A stretch of 64,000 nucleotides of DNA from Halanaerobiales bacterium (GTDB lineage Bacteria; Bacillota; Halanaerobiia; Halanaerobiales; DTU029). Positions within the stretch are counted from its first letter, which is position 1. Each line of letters begins with the position of its first letter. Under the pieces are notes generated by a model. That model had not been told where the DNA came from and ran no database searches. It worked only from the letters and a program-made list of their open reading frames with translations. The translations under genes were made by a program, and so were the position numbers. The stretch lies in the NCBI GenBank assembly GCA_029981855.1, contig JARRCS010000006.1:1-64000 (forward strand). The letters are read 5' to 3'. Of the stretch, positions 16,124 to 25,452 are shown piece after piece.

Positions 16124-19100
16124 CTAACTCCCGTACTCCAGCAGTTCCTGGATATCCTCCCAGGTAATTTTATCCAGGGGGTTGGCGTTATTCTCAATCA
16201 CCCTATCAAAGATATGCCGCTTTCTCTCCTGCAGCTTCAGCATCTTCTCTTCGACGGTACCGCTGGTAATCAGCTTATAGACCATCACCCTTTTCTCCTG
16301 GCCGATCCGGTGGGCCCGGTCGCTGGCCTGTCTCTCGACCATCGGGTTCCACCAGGGATCAACATGGATAACCATATCGGCTGCGGTCAGGTTCAACCCG
16401 TAGCCGCCGGCCTTGAGACTGATCAGAAAAACCCTGATATCCTCATTTTCGTTAAAACGCCTAACCCTTTCCATTCGGTTTCTGGTACTCCCGTCAAGAT
16501 ACTCAAAATCAATTCCCTTCTCCTTAAACCGCTCCCTGATCAGCTTTAACATCTTAACAAACTGGCTGAAGACAATTAGTTTGTGACCGCCATCAATAGC
16601 ATCCTGAACTAGTTCGAGCAGGGCCTCCAGTTTCCCGGAGCTCTGCTTTTGATCTTTATTAAGGACTAAAGCGGGGTGGTTACAGATCTGCCGTAATTTT
16701 GTGAGCACAGCCAGTACATTAATCCTTGCCTGGTCAAATCCCTTCTCCTGAACCGTTCTGACGAGATTCTCCTTCACCTCATCCAGGACAACCCGGTAGG
16801 TATCTTCCTGTAACCTGGTCATCTTCACCGGATAGATATTAACCAGCTTTTCGGGTAGCTCCTTAAGGACCTCTTCCTTTTTCCGCCGCAGGATAAAAGG
16901 GGCTACCCTCTTTTTGAGCTCAACCAGTTTTGCCTGATCACCATTTTTAATCGGCTGGAGGTAATTCTTCCTGAACTGATTATAGTTGCCGAGATACCCC
17001 CTCATCAGAAAATCCATAATCGACCATAACTCCTCAACCGAGTTTTCAATCGGGGTGCCGGTCAGGGCCAACCTGCCCCCTGCTTTAATCTGCTTCACCC
17101 CTCTGGCCCTCTTTGTGCGATGATTTTTGATATGCTGGGCCTCATCCAGGATACAGTAGGAAAAGCTTATCTCCTTTAGCTCCTTATAATCCCGGCTGAT
17201 AATCGAATAGGAGCTGATCACCAGTTCATAGTCAGCAAGATTGGCCCGCATCTCTTTCCTTTCCGCAGGGGTCCCGTAATAGACCAAATATCTAGTACCG
17301 GGGAAGAACTTCTCAATCTCCTCCCCCCAGTTATAGATCAATGTCCGGGGGCAGATAATTAGGGCCGGTTTCTCCCGGGAAATCGACTTGAGGAAGGTCA
17401 GGGTCTGCAGGGTCTTCCCGAGGCCCATATCATCGGCTAAAATCCCGCCGAAACGGTATTTATCCAGGAAGTGGAACCAGTAGTAACCCCTCTTCTGATA
17501 ATTCCTTAATACACCCTCTACCTCCCGGGGAATCTCAATCTCCCTGACCAGTTTATCACCGGTAATATCCTGGTCAAGCTCGTTAAAGACCCTGTTTCCC
17601 TTAAACTGGATACCCGCTTCCTCTACCAGTTTACGGTAATATAATAGATTAAAATAATTACTCCTGAACCTATCATTACCAATCTCTTCTGCCAGCTGGA
17701 GGGCCTCTTCGACCCTCTCTTGCTGTTCGTTCTCCTGGAGGATAAAGTACTGTTTACCGATCCTGATATAACCCTCACCCTGTTTATTATAACGCAGCAG
17801 CTTTTTCAGTTCACTGTAGCTGTAGCTCTGGCCGCCCAGATTAAAGTTAACCGTAAACTCGAACCAGTCTATCTTATCCCCATCTTCCTTAAATTCAATT
17901 ATAGGTTCAAGCTCAACAGGTACTATCTCCACCTCATCAAAGGCAGGGGTGGTTTCAACCTCCCACTCTTCAGGAAGATGGAGAAAGCCATCAGTTATGA
18001 AATCCTGAATATCGTTCTCATCCTTAATAATAAAGCCCTCCGAATGGACATGAAACTTATTATACTCCAGAAAATTAATCAGGTTCTTTAGGGCCTCAAC
18101 ATCCCAGCAGTACCAGAGTTTAGGATTTTCCTCATCCCTTTGATAATGCCTATCATCGAGGTTAATCCCCAGAATCTCTGCATTGCGGTAGAGATTACCG
18201 GCCAGCTCTACCCGGGAACGACAGAAGATGGCATCATCCTGATAATCAAATTGCAGCTTGATTACTGGCTCCTCTTTGATTAGTTCGTAATCCTGAAGGT
18301 TATCCGCGAGCCTGAGGCTGAGCTGTTCCTTTAAAGATGGTAGAACCTCAAAGAGGAATTCCCCTTTTCTCTCCGAGGGTATATCAATCCTGTCGGGCAG
18401 TCCCCGGATAGCACCTACCTCAACAGGGTGAACCCTTGATTCTATTACTGTCCAGGCCAACCGGCCTTCTGCGTATGTATGTTCATAGATAGGAAATCCC
18501 CCTTTCACAGGTTTAATCTCTATCCTATCTTCATCCCCTTCTATCTCTAGTTCAGGATATAATGGCTCTCCTACCCCGGCAAGCTCCCCGGTTTCATCGA
18601 GATAGACCTGCTCTTTCTCCAACAGATTTAAGAGAAAACTAAAATTAGCCATATTTTTCGGAAAGAGAATCGCTCCGGGGGTGCTGCTCTTAGTGGTTCC
18701 AGTCTTAGCTAAATACTCAATATTATTGGCATCACTATAACTTAAACCCTCCATTACCTTAGTCGAATTATAGTAGTAAGGGTCATTTATATAAGAGATA
18801 ATATCTTCCAGCTCTTGCTCCGAGAGCTGTTCAGACTTTAAAGTAAGCTTAAAGTTAACCATTGAATTGGTCAGCAAACCCTTAAGATAATACTTTAAGG
18901 AAACCTTTTCAGCTGGCCTAATACGCCGGCTTAATTCTACCAGTTTCGCGTATCTCCTGGACTGACCATACCTTTTAAGTTCTGGATAATCCTCGTTTAT
19001 AAACCGGTATAAGACAGCAACCACGTGTTTACAGATCTCCCCCCAGTTATAGGGACAGCTGCAATTACCGTAGAGAGAGAAATGGTTTCCCTCTATTTGG

Positions 19101-19288
19101 AGAAAGATACTGACCACGTACATGGTAGTGCCTCTAACCCTGGCCTCAATCCGGAATTCGCCTTCATTTAGAGGTATAACGTTATAATCCTGAATTTTAC
19201 CGGAGTTATAATAGTTTTTTCCCCTCCGGAAGATCCTGTCCGGTACAGCTTTTTTAAGTGCGGTTAAGAGTTTCATCTCCGATCCCAT
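16124..19288 (-). CDS. SNF2-family helicase with SWIM zinc finger
   Basis: 1054 residues. A SWIM zinc finger C-x-C-x7-C-x-H lies at 76-88. A long middle region (about 100-600) is of the bacterial SNF2 N-terminal type. The helicase core follows: Walker A DDMGLGKTLQT (around 615), DEAQ box in ILDEAQHIK, LTGTPIENS, and motif VI near the C-terminus (DRAHRIGQ). Such proteins translocate on double-stranded DNA and may act in repair, transcription recycling or defence. It is probably monocistronic or shares a promoter with the 45-residue frame upstream, and is closed by a strong terminator. ATG at 19288 has GGGGAG eleven bases upstream; a second ATG four codons later is possible. No nuclease partner is adjacent. 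Confidence 0.9.
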   Translation of the reverse strand: MGSEMKLLTALKKAVPDRIFRRGKNYYNSGKIQDYNVIPLNEGEFRIEARVRGTTMYVVSIFLQIEGNHFSLYGNCSCPYNWGEICKHVVAVLYRFINEDYPELKRYGQSRRYAKLVELSRRIRPAEKVSLKYYLKGLLTNSMVNFKLTLKSEQLSEQELEDIISYINDPYYYNSTKVMEGLSYSDANNIEYLAKTGTTKSSTPGAILFPKNMANFSFLLNLLEKEQVYLDETGELAGVGEPLYPELEIEGDEDRIEIKPVKGGFPIYEHTYAEGRLAWTVIESRVHPVEVGAIRGLPDRIDIPSERKGEFLFEVLPSLKEQLSLRLADNLQDYELIKEEPVIKLQFDYQDDAIFCRSRVELAGNLYRNAEILGINLDDRHYQRDEENPKLWYCWDVEALKNLINFLEYNKFHVHSEGFIIKDENDIQDFITDGFLHLPEEWEVETTPAFDEVEIVPVELEPIIEFKEDGDKIDWFEFTVNFNLGGQSYSYSELKKLLRYNKQGEGYIRIGKQYFILQENEQQERVEEALQLAEEIGNDRFRSNYFNLLYYRKLVEEAGIQFKGNRVFNELDQDITGDKLVREIEIPREVEGVLRNYQKRGYYWFHFLDKYRFGGILADDMGLGKTLQTLTFLKSISREKPALIICPRTLIYNWGEEIEKFFPGTRYLVYYGTPAERKEMRANLADYELVISSYSIISRDYKELKEISFSYCILDEAQHIKNHRTKRARGVKQIKAGGRLALTGTPIENSVEELWSIMDFLMRGYLGNYNQFRKNYLQPIKNGDQAKLVELKKRVAPFILRRKKEEVLKELPEKLVNIYPVKMTRLQEDTYRVVLDEVKENLVRTVQEKGFDQARINVLAVLTKLRQICNHPALVLNKDQKQSSGKLEALLELVQDAIDGGHKLIVFSQFVKMLKLIRERFKEKGIDFEYLDGSTRNRMERVRRFNENEDIRVFLISLKAGGYGLNLTAADMVIHVDPWWNPMVERQASDRAHRIGQEKRVMVYKLITSGTVEEKMLKLQERKRHIFDRVIENNANPLDKITWEDIQELLEYGS

Positions 19289-19442
19289 CCTGTTCTATTC
19301 TCCCCATCAGTTCCATCTATTCTCGAGTGAGGTTTTCTCACCGTGTTTTATTCAAGATTATCATATGTATTTAAATATTATAATATATAATGCTACTCAA
19401 ACAACCGGCTATAGTACTTCAGGTTAAGTGGCTCAAAAATAT

Positions 19443-19580
19443 TTAATCCCAGCGCCAGAATTTGATGGCCATAACCAGGGTTGCAACCAGCCGCAGAGGA
19501 CTAGTAAATTGGTCGACACTGCCTGCGGGCCCGAGGATCAAGGCCGGTTGTCGACTCATCCAGGAGCTGGTTTTATTCAT
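19443..19580 (-). CDS. 45-residue hydrophobic small protein (candidate)
   Basis: A minus-strand frame starts with ATG at 19580, preceded by AGAGAGGA at a nine-base spacing, and ends at TAA 19443. The protein is MNKTSSWMSRQPALILGP at the start and ends in an amphipathic, tryptophan-rich helix (LRLVATLVMAIKFWRWD). Base composition is noticeably richer in G and C than the flanking DNA, like the coding regions. It lies 154 bases upstream of the helicase gene on the same strand. No family was recognised. It is supported by the ribosome binding site and composition only. Confidence 0.45.
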   Translation of the reverse strand: MNKTSSWMSRQPALILGPAGSVDQFTSPLRLVATLVMAIKFWRWD

Positions 19581-19743
19581 CTAACAAATCCTCTCTCTTT
19601 TAATAAGGTTTTATTAACCTGTTTTTAACAATAAAAAGGATATAAATTGACGGCTGAAGAATAAATTAAATAAAGCAACTTTACTCTAAGGTTTACTTGC
19701 GCTTTTTAAAGAGACTTTCACTTATTTTGAGGTGACTTTATTT

Positions 19744-20880
19744 ATGAAAATTAACAGCTATAATTATCAACTCCTACTGGATCTGATTAAAGACCGGAAA
19801 CTTTCCGGAAATAAGGCCGATAATCTGTCAGCCGGTCTCCCAGAAACCCCGGCTGAGGTTAGTGAGGCTGATGAGGTCATTAAATTGCTCGAGCAGTTGG
19901 AAAGCTCACTCCAGGAAAAATTGCTTAAAACCTTCTTCAAATACAATCTGCCGCTCAAAAGGGAATACCTTTCAGAAGTAATTTCCTTGATCAATAATAC
20001 TGGTCTTGCTGACCGCTCCGGCTCTGGCGGATACCAGAATTATGAGGCACGCAACAATCATGGGGACCTACAGAGTTCCGGAGGCTTAGAGAATCCCGGA
20101 GGTCAACGGGCTTTTAATATAATGAAAGCCTTCATCTTTTTATTGAAAAACAATCTGCCCTTGTTACGGGGTTTAATCGAGGGAATAGCCAGCAATCTTG
20201 ATGCCAGGCAGTCCTTAAGTGAAAAGATAAATTCAAAGCCCGATCTGCTGCCGGGAATTACTGATAAATTAGCCATCAGACCGAACCTCACACCGCAAGA
20301 ACTGCAGGATGAATTAAGAAATTACCCCGCTCAACTAAACCGGGCCATCCGTTTCTTAAATCAGACCGGTGACGAGACCTCTGCTAAAATCTTGAACCAG
20401 CTGCTGGGACAGCAGTTGATAAATAACCAGGATAGTAATACCCTGCTCACCCTGGAATTACCCCTTTTTTTCCCTCAGTACAGCAAACTGGTTCCAGCCT
20501 ATCTGCATGTCCTGAGAGAAAGGAATACCAGTTGGGAAAGCAAGGAAAAGAAAGAGGGTAAAAAAGCAGGGGATACTTTTAAGATTAGTTTCCTCATTTC
20601 CCTGGAAAAACGGGGAACCATCCGGGCAGATATCACCTATACCCGGGGTAGAATCGGGGGAGTTTTTAAAAGCAGTTCCCCTGAAACCCGCCGACTTATC
20701 AGAGAGAATATACCTGGACTGCAGGAAAGGCTAGAAAAACTGGGATTCCGCGTAGAGAAACCGCTAATAGAGCCTCTGGAAGAACAGGGAAAGGCAGAAA
20801 AATTTTTAGCACAGCTGCTACCACCGGATGAAGAAGAAAAAGGTCCGGATGAGCCTGTCCATTTCGACCTGAGAGTTTAA
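19744..20880 (+). CDS. YlqG/FliK-like protein
   Basis: 378 residues from the ATG at 19744, chosen because GAGGTGA lies eight bases before it. The last ~140 residues (LELPLFFPQYSKLVPAYLHV, then ISFLISLEKRGTIRADITY, ending LEKLGFRVEKP) resemble the C-terminal domain of flagellar hook-length control proteins. The N-terminal two-thirds are helical and variable. It is followed 97 bases later by a small FlhB-C-domain protein, the same pairing as ylqG-ylqH of Bacillus. No other flagellar genes are in the window. The function of such orphan pairs is not established; a role in export-switch control is a guess from homology. Confidence 0.65.
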   Translation: MKINSYNYQLLLDLIKDRKLSGNKADNLSAGLPETPAEVSEADEVIKLLEQLESSLQEKLLKTFFKYNLPLKREYLSEVISLINNTGLADRSGSGGYQNYEARNNHGDLQSSGGLENPGGQRAFNIMKAFIFLLKNNLPLLRGLIEGIASNLDARQSLSEKINSKPDLLPGITDKLAIRPNLTPQELQDELRNYPAQLNRAIRFLNQTGDETSAKILNQLLGQQLINNQDSNTLLTLELPLFFPQYSKLVPAYLHVLRERNTSWESKEKKEGKKAGDTFKISFLISLEKRGTIRADITYTRGRIGGVFKSSSPETRRLIRENIPGLQERLEKLGFRVEKPLIEPLEEQGKAEKFLAQLLPPDEEEKGPDEPVHFDLRV

Positions 20881-20977
20881 TACCCACCTGAGAGCCAGTC
20901 AGAACCGCTTGAGGATATTACCCGGATTTCATCTGATTATGTCCCGCAGGCCACCGGGATTAAGAAAGGTGATTTAA

Positions 20978-21265
20978 ATGAAGAATAATAAGAATAGTCA
21001 GGATAGTAAACAGATAAAAAAGGCAGTTGCCCTTAGATACGATCCGGAAAGGGATAATGCCCCCAAGATTTTAGCCAACGGGCAGGGTGAACTGGCCAGA
21101 AGGATACTTGAAACCGCTAAAGAGCACGATATCCCCATAAGAGAAAATCAGGACCTCGTTGAAGTCCTGGCCAGGTTAAATATCGGTGATGAGATTCCCC
21201 CCGAGTTATATCAGGTGCTCGCCGAAATCCTCAGTTTCATTTATAAACTGGAGGATTTAAATTAA
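20978..21265 (+). CDS. FlhB C-terminal domain homologue (YlqH-like)
   Basis: 95 residues, matching only the cytoplasmic C-terminal domain of FlhB/YscU export-switch proteins. It has KAVALRYDPERDNAPKILA (the strand before the usual NPTH cleavage site, which is absent), then GELARRILETAKEHDIPIREN and IGDEIPPELYQVLAEILSFI. AAAGGTGA precedes the ATG. Stand-alone FlhB-like proteins of this size are common in Firmicutes and can partly replace the FlhB tail in some species. It forms a plus-strand pair with the FliK-like gene, one of few plus-strand units here. Confidence 0.85.
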   Translation: MKNNKNSQDSKQIKKAVALRYDPERDNAPKILANGQGELARRILETAKEHDIPIRENQDLVEVLARLNIGDEIPPELYQVLAEILSFIYKLEDLN

Positions 21266-21333
21266 TGCCTCACTTTAAGTGCTAAGCCCTATGAGCTGTC
21301 AGAACTTAAAGAATACTAATTCATGCTATGGAG

Positions 21334-22377
21334 CTAAAACTCCAAATCGTGGTCAATAATTTCACTTACTGCCTTAATAGCATATTCAATATCCTCCCGG
21401 TCAACATCCAGGTGGGTTACGGCCCTCAGCAGGTCTTTACCCATAATACTGACCCTGACCCCCTTCCTTAACAACCGGTCGGAGAACTCTTCAGCGGTCA
21501 TTCCTTTAACCCTGAAGAGAACGATATTTGTTTCTACACTCTCCGCATCTATCTCTATCCCGGGTAGACCGGTAATCCCTTCAGCAAAATACCGGGCATT
21601 TTCATTGTCCTCCTTGAGTCTCTCCACATTATGCTCCAGGGCATAGATACCGCCGGCGGCAATGATTCCCGCCTGACGCATCGCTCCACCTAAGCGCTGT
21701 TTCCAGTAGCGGGCCTGGTGGATAAACTCCTTAGAACCGGCTAGAACGGAGCCAACTGGTGCCCCTAATCCCTTGCTTAGATCTATCCAGACGGAATCAA
21801 AGGTGGCAGCATATTCCCTGGCGCTTATTCCGGTAGCGGCCACGGCATTGAGCAACCGGGCACCATCCATATGGGTTTTAAGACCGTGCTCTCTGGCTAC
21901 TTGACAGACCTCCCTAATCCTCTCCAGCGGCCAGATGGTACCTCCCCCTAGATTAGAGGTCTGTTCTATAGAAACCACCCTGGACTGGGGATCATGGTAA
22001 TCCTTCGACCTGATGGCTGCTGCCACCTGTTCGGCGGTAAAGATACCCCGCTTACCATTAAGGGGTCTAATAGAGGTACCGCTAATCACTGCCGCTGCCC
22101 CTCCCTCATAATGGATAGGGTGGGCAGTCTTATCCATGATAATCTCATCCCCCGGCCGGCAGTGAACGGCAAAGGAGATCTGATTGGCCATTAATCCCGA
22201 TGGCAGGTAGATAGCCTCCTCCTTGCCCAGTAGATCAGCCACCATCTCATTTAATCTATTAACAGTGGGGTCCTCCATCAACTGCTCATCTCCAACTTCG
22301 GCTCTAGCCATAAATTCGCGCATCTCCTGAGAAGGTCTTGTCCCGGTATCACTGAATAAATCAACCTTTATCTGCAT
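21334..22377 (-). CDS. Low-specificity L-threonine aldolase
   Basis: 347 residues, full length. A fold-I PLP enzyme splitting threonine or allo-threonine into glycine and acetaldehyde. Typical features: DLFSDTGTRPSQEMREFMA at the N-terminus, EEAIYLPSGLMANQI, HMDGARLLNAV and the PLP lysine in DLSKGLGAPVGS (around 200). GGGGGAA precedes the ATG. It is followed by azlD/azlC-type genes upstream on the same strand, separated by 17 bases, so threonine or glycine metabolism may be linked with amino-acid export. Confidence 0.92.
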   Translation of the reverse strand: MQIKVDLFSDTGTRPSQEMREFMARAEVGDEQLMEDPTVNRLNEMVADLLGKEEAIYLPSGLMANQISFAVHCRPGDEIIMDKTAHPIHYEGGAAAVISGTSIRPLNGKRGIFTAEQVAAAIRSKDYHDPQSRVVSIEQTSNLGGGTIWPLERIREVCQVAREHGLKTHMDGARLLNAVAATGISAREYAATFDSVWIDLSKGLGAPVGSVLAGSKEFIHQARYWKQRLGGAMRQAGIIAAGGIYALEHNVERLKEDNENARYFAEGITGLPGIEIDAESVETNIVLFRVKGMTAEEFSDRLLRKGVRVSIMGKDLLRAVTHLDVDREDIEYAIKAVSEIIDHDLEF

Positions 22378-22394
22378 AGCTTATTCCCCCTCTA

Positions 22395-22718
22395 TTAACT
22401 TATAAATGCCTTCAGGATAACCACTGCTATCATACCCACCACCACCGTTAAGAAGATATTTTTTTTGTAAATGGCCACCAGAAAGGTGGGGAGAGCCGCC
22501 AGTAAATAGATATTATGCAGACTTAAGGCCAACCTGCCATCATCCATCAAAATCCCCGGGGCCAGTAAAGAGGCCAGGATAGCAGCCGGGATGTACTTCA
22601 ACCAGCGGATTACTATCTCCGGAATCTCCAGTTTGCTGAGAATGGCCATCGGTAAAAAACGGGGAATAAAGGTAACAAGGGTCATTCCGGCAATCATTAT
22701 TACATATTTTAACTCCAT
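22395..22718 (-). CDS. azlD: AzlD-type branched-chain amino acid exporter subunit
   Basis: 107 residues with four hydrophobic segments, typical size for AzlD. The family motif region TFIPRFLPMAIL (around 16-27) and the segment PEIVIRWLKYIPAAILASLL are clear. AzlCD exports branched-chain amino acids in Bacillus. Its start overlaps the end of azlC by ten bases, and threonine aldolase follows 17 bases downstream. Confidence 0.88.
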   Translation of the reverse strand: MELKYVIMIAGMTLVTFIPRFLPMAILSKLEIPEIVIRWLKYIPAAILASLLAPGILMDDGRLALSLHNIYLLAALPTFLVAIYKKNIFLTVVVGMIAVVILKAFIS

Positions 22719-23389
22719 CTCTCAAGCAACACCCCCAGGGTAGCGGCTACAACAGTCGCCAGGATAATATTCCAGTTTTCGGGTAGAATATATACAAAGA
22801 GCAGGGAAAACAAACCGGCTAGAATGGCTACCAGAATATCGAGACTGTCCTTGATCTGCAGAACCAGTAAAACAATGAACATGGCCGGCAAGACGAAGTC
22901 CAGACCCAGTGAACCGCTGGAGGGTAGGAAACTACCCAGACTGGCACCGAGCCAGGAACTGATCACCCAGGCCAAATAAGCGGTAATCCCCAGGCCCAGA
23001 AAATAGATCTCCTTTTTTTCCCTTTTGGGTAGATTGGCACTACTGACAGCAAAGGATTCATCAGTTATGATATAGCTAAGTACCGGTAATAACCTGTTAT
23101 CCGCCTCTTTAAAGTGGAGGCTCATCGAGGCACTCATCAAAAGGTGGCGCAGATTAACTAGAAAGGTCATCATAATTATCGGCAGGACCCCGGCCCCACC
23201 GCCTAACATATTAACGGTAATCAGCTGGGATGATCCTGCAAAGACAAAAACAGACATAGAAACGGTCACTATATCACTTAACCCGGTCTGGGCAGCCAGT
23301 ATTCCGTAAGCAACCCCTATGGGTAAGTAACCAAAGACGATAGGTAGTGCATCCCTGATCCCGACAACTAGTTCCTCTCTCCTACTCAC
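22709..23389 (-). CDS. azlC: AzlC-type branched-chain amino acid exporter subunit
   Basis: 226 residues, multi-spanning. The start GIRDALPIVFGYLPIGVAYG is characteristic, as are FVFAGSSQLITVNML and NLRHLLMSASMSLHF. The start is a GTG at 23389 with AGGAG eleven bases before it. It pairs with AzlD and is the first gene of a three-gene unit with threonine aldolase. Substrate in this organism is inferred from the family. Confidence 0.9.
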   Translation of the reverse strand: MSRREELVVGIRDALPIVFGYLPIGVAYGILAAQTGLSDIVTVSMSVFVFAGSSQLITVNMLGGGAGVLPIIMMTFLVNLRHLLMSASMSLHFKEADNRLLPVLSYIITDESFAVSSANLPKREKKEIYFLGLGITAYLAWVISSWLGASLGSFLPSSGSLGLDFVLPAMFIVLLVLQIKDSLDILVAILAGLFSLLFVYILPENWNIILATVVAATLGVLLERWS

Positions 23390-23503
23390 CTCAACTCTAA
23401 CTCCTCTCTAAACTTACTGTTGCTTATTTAACAATAACTTTTGCCATCTATTATACCATAAAAGATAAGAGGTTGAAAAGGGGATGAGAGTAGCTATAAA
23501 AAT

Positions 23504-24550
23504 CTATAACCGGCCACCCAGTTCCGTATAGCTCCTCCCGTAGAGGGTAGTATAATAATGATTAACCACCTCTGCCAGCCCGCTCTCGGAAAACTTATCC
23601 GGATATAGCTTTTGCCCTAACCAGATGATGGCCAAATAGGAAGAAGGGCTGGGATGATCCCAGGGCTCCAGATTGGAGGGGATACGGTAGATTTTACCCT
23701 CCTTGAAGGCCTTAATGGTCTGATACTTAGTCTGCTGGAGGAGTTTACCGATCTCCCCCTGAAAGAACTGGGAAACTATGACCATATCCGGATTCCATTT
23801 AATTAATTCCTCGGGTGATGTTTTGATAAAACCGGCCTTTACCCTGCTGGCAGGATTGATCCCCCCGGCAGATTCAATGATACTGGTCTGAAGCATACCC
23901 CTGCCGACGGTATCTAAAAGCTCAGAGTTAGCAAAGTAGACCATCTTTTTTTCGGCCGTACTCCCGGCCAGCTCCCTGGCCATTTGCATTATCCTTTCAT
24001 ACTCCTGATCGACCCTCTGTGCCCGTTCCTCAAGGTTCAAGGCCTTACCCAGGAGCAGATTGGTCTCCTTTATCTGAGCCAGACTCTCTGGCTTAATAAT
24101 AATGGAGGCAATTCCGTGCTGCTTAAGCTTCCTGGCAACCTCGGGCCCATCACCATAGGGAAATAGAATCACCATGTCAGGCCGGGTGGAAATGATCTCC
24201 TCCAGATTAAGTCCGTGTCTCTTGGAGCCGACGGTAGGCAGTTTCTTTATTTCGGGCATCAGAGTGGTAAAAAGCTTAATCCTCGGTGAGCCGATATCAA
24301 CGGCTACCAGCCTCTCCTGAGCCCCCAGGGCAAAGACAAACTGGGTGGCCGATTTATAGGTGGTCACAATCCGCTTAACCTCCTCCGGCAGCTTCACCTG
24401 ACGGCCGGCCATATCCACAACAGTACGTTCTCCCGTGAAAGTATACCCGGCAACCGCACCCTCTTCAGTATTTGCAATATTAAAGTTTACAAAAGCGGTA
24501 ACTAGAAACAAAAACACTATAAACAGGGCGACCCTTTCCCTCATTTGCAT
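23504..24550 (-). CDS. Iron/cobalamin-type ABC solute-binding protein
   Basis: 348 residues: signal peptide (hydrophobic 8-25), then a class III binding-protein fold as in BtuF and FepB. Landmarks are TVVDMAGRQVKLPEEVKRIVTT, LEEIISTRPDMVILF, and LLDTVGRGMLQTSIIESAGGINPA. No lipobox cysteine is present. AAGGAGGG lies seven bases before the ATG. No permease or ATPase gene adjoins it, so it is an orphan; it must use a transporter elsewhere. Its position beside Mo-cofactor genes makes a metal-oxyanion or metal-chelate ligand possible. That is a guess from location. Confidence 0.8.
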   Translation of the reverse strand: MQMRERVALFIVFLFLVTAFVNFNIANTEEGAVAGYTFTGERTVVDMAGRQVKLPEEVKRIVTTYKSATQFVFALGAQERLVAVDIGSPRIKLFTTLMPEIKKLPTVGSKRHGLNLEEIISTRPDMVILFPYGDGPEVARKLKQHGIASIIIKPESLAQIKETNLLLGKALNLEERAQRVDQEYERIMQMARELAGSTAEKKMVYFANSELLDTVGRGMLQTSIIESAGGINPASRVKAGFIKTSPEELIKWNPDMVIVSQFFQGEIGKLLQQTKYQTIKAFKEGKIYRIPSNLEPWDHPSPSSYLAIIWLGQKLYPDKFSESGLAEVVNHYYTTLYGRSYTELGGRL

Positions 24551-24553
24551 TAT

Positions 24554-24643
24554 TTAACCCTCCTTAAAATAGTTAAACCTTCGTTCGTTATACTTAACCA
24601 TTTTTTCCTCTTCTTCCAGCCATAATTTATAATTCAGTTTCAT
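24554..24643 (-). CDS. 29-residue leader peptide or ModE-like remnant
   Basis: A short frame begins with ATG 24643, with TTAGGAGA seven bases upstream, and stops at 24554 inside the ribosome binding site of the binding-protein gene. The sequence KLNYKLWLEEEEKMVKYNERRF recalls the N-terminus of ModE-type molybdate regulators (KLWLE followed by a turn), after which the helix-turn-helix is missing. It is either a translated leader coupled to the next gene or the stub of a lost regulator. Confidence 0.35.
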   Translation of the reverse strand: MKLNYKLWLEEEEKMVKYNERRFNYFKEG

Positions 24644-24701
24644 TATCATTTCTCCTAAGATAAATATAGTTAGTTAAATAAGCTTAGACTCAAGCTACTC
24701 C

Positions 24702-25331
24702 TTAGTCTTGATCAAGATAATCAAGATTCTTCCTCAGCTTCAAATAATCTTCATAGTAATCGATATCTACGGTAATCCCTCTATTAGCTACCTCCAGGGA
24801 ATAAACCCTTTCCGGGTATTTCTGGAGAAGGGAACGCAAACCACCGGGTCCGGTTAACTGATAGACCTCTGGTAGCAAAGCGGTAGTAATTATTACCGGA
24901 TGGCCCCTCTGCCCCTTAAATACCGGAACCATAATCTCCGGCCGCCGTTTCAGTAACTCTAGAGCAATGGAATTAATTAGCTCCGTAGTAATCATCGGCT
25001 TGTCCCCGAGAAAGAACATCAGATATTCCGTCTCTTCCGGCAGCCCTTCTACCCCCTTATGGATACTGGATAACATACCCTGCTGATAGTTATTATTTAT
25101 CATAACCCGCAAACCGGGCTGCTCCCACTTCCTTAATACGGGGCTGATCTTCTCCTGATAGGCCCCCAGCACCACCCTGACCTCATCATCGATATACTTG
25201 CAATTAGCTACCTGACTGATAACAGTCTCCAGAACCGTACTCCTACCCCAGGGCAGCAGCTGCTTAATCCTGCCCATTCTCTTGGCCTCGCCGGCAGCCA
25301 GTATAATTGCTGTAATCATATAAAATGGCAC
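24702..25331 (-). CDS. MocA-like molybdenum cofactor nucleotidyltransferase
   Basis: About 209 residues of the MobA-like NTP-transferase fold. The nucleotide loop is AIILAAGEAKRMGRIKQLLP (the L-A-A-G-x-x-x-R-M-G-x-x-K pattern), with FFLGDKPMIT as the metal site and KGQRGHPVII downstream. Members of this type add CMP (MocA) to molybdopterin, the form used by xanthine-dehydrogenase-family enzymes. The start is a GTG at 25331 with GGGGT before it; an ATG four codons in is the alternative. It lies beside two Mo-hydroxylase gene sets, which it probably serves. Confidence 0.85.
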   Translation of the reverse strand: MPFYMITAIILAAGEAKRMGRIKQLLPWGRSTVLETVISQVANCKYIDDEVRVVLGAYQEKISPVLRKWEQPGLRVMINNNYQQGMLSSIHKGVEGLPEETEYLMFFLGDKPMITTELINSIALELLKRRPEIMVPVFKGQRGHPVIITTALLPEVYQLTGPGGLRSLLQKYPERVYSLEVANRGITVDIDYYEDYLKLRKNLDYLDQD

Positions 25332-25452
25332 AGAATACCCCGTCCTTTATTGGGCTTGGAGGGAATTGCGCCTTCCCCCCTTTCTATTAAGCAGAATATT
25401 AATAACTATAACCATTAACTCGATAGAGCAGGGCGCAATATTGGCATCAGCA

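Noticed and set aside
16124-19288. SNF2 helicase as a ZorD-like partner of the ZorAB-like genes
   Set aside because: It lies about 28 kb away, has a SWIM finger typical of another bacterial SNF2 group, and is closed by its own terminator.
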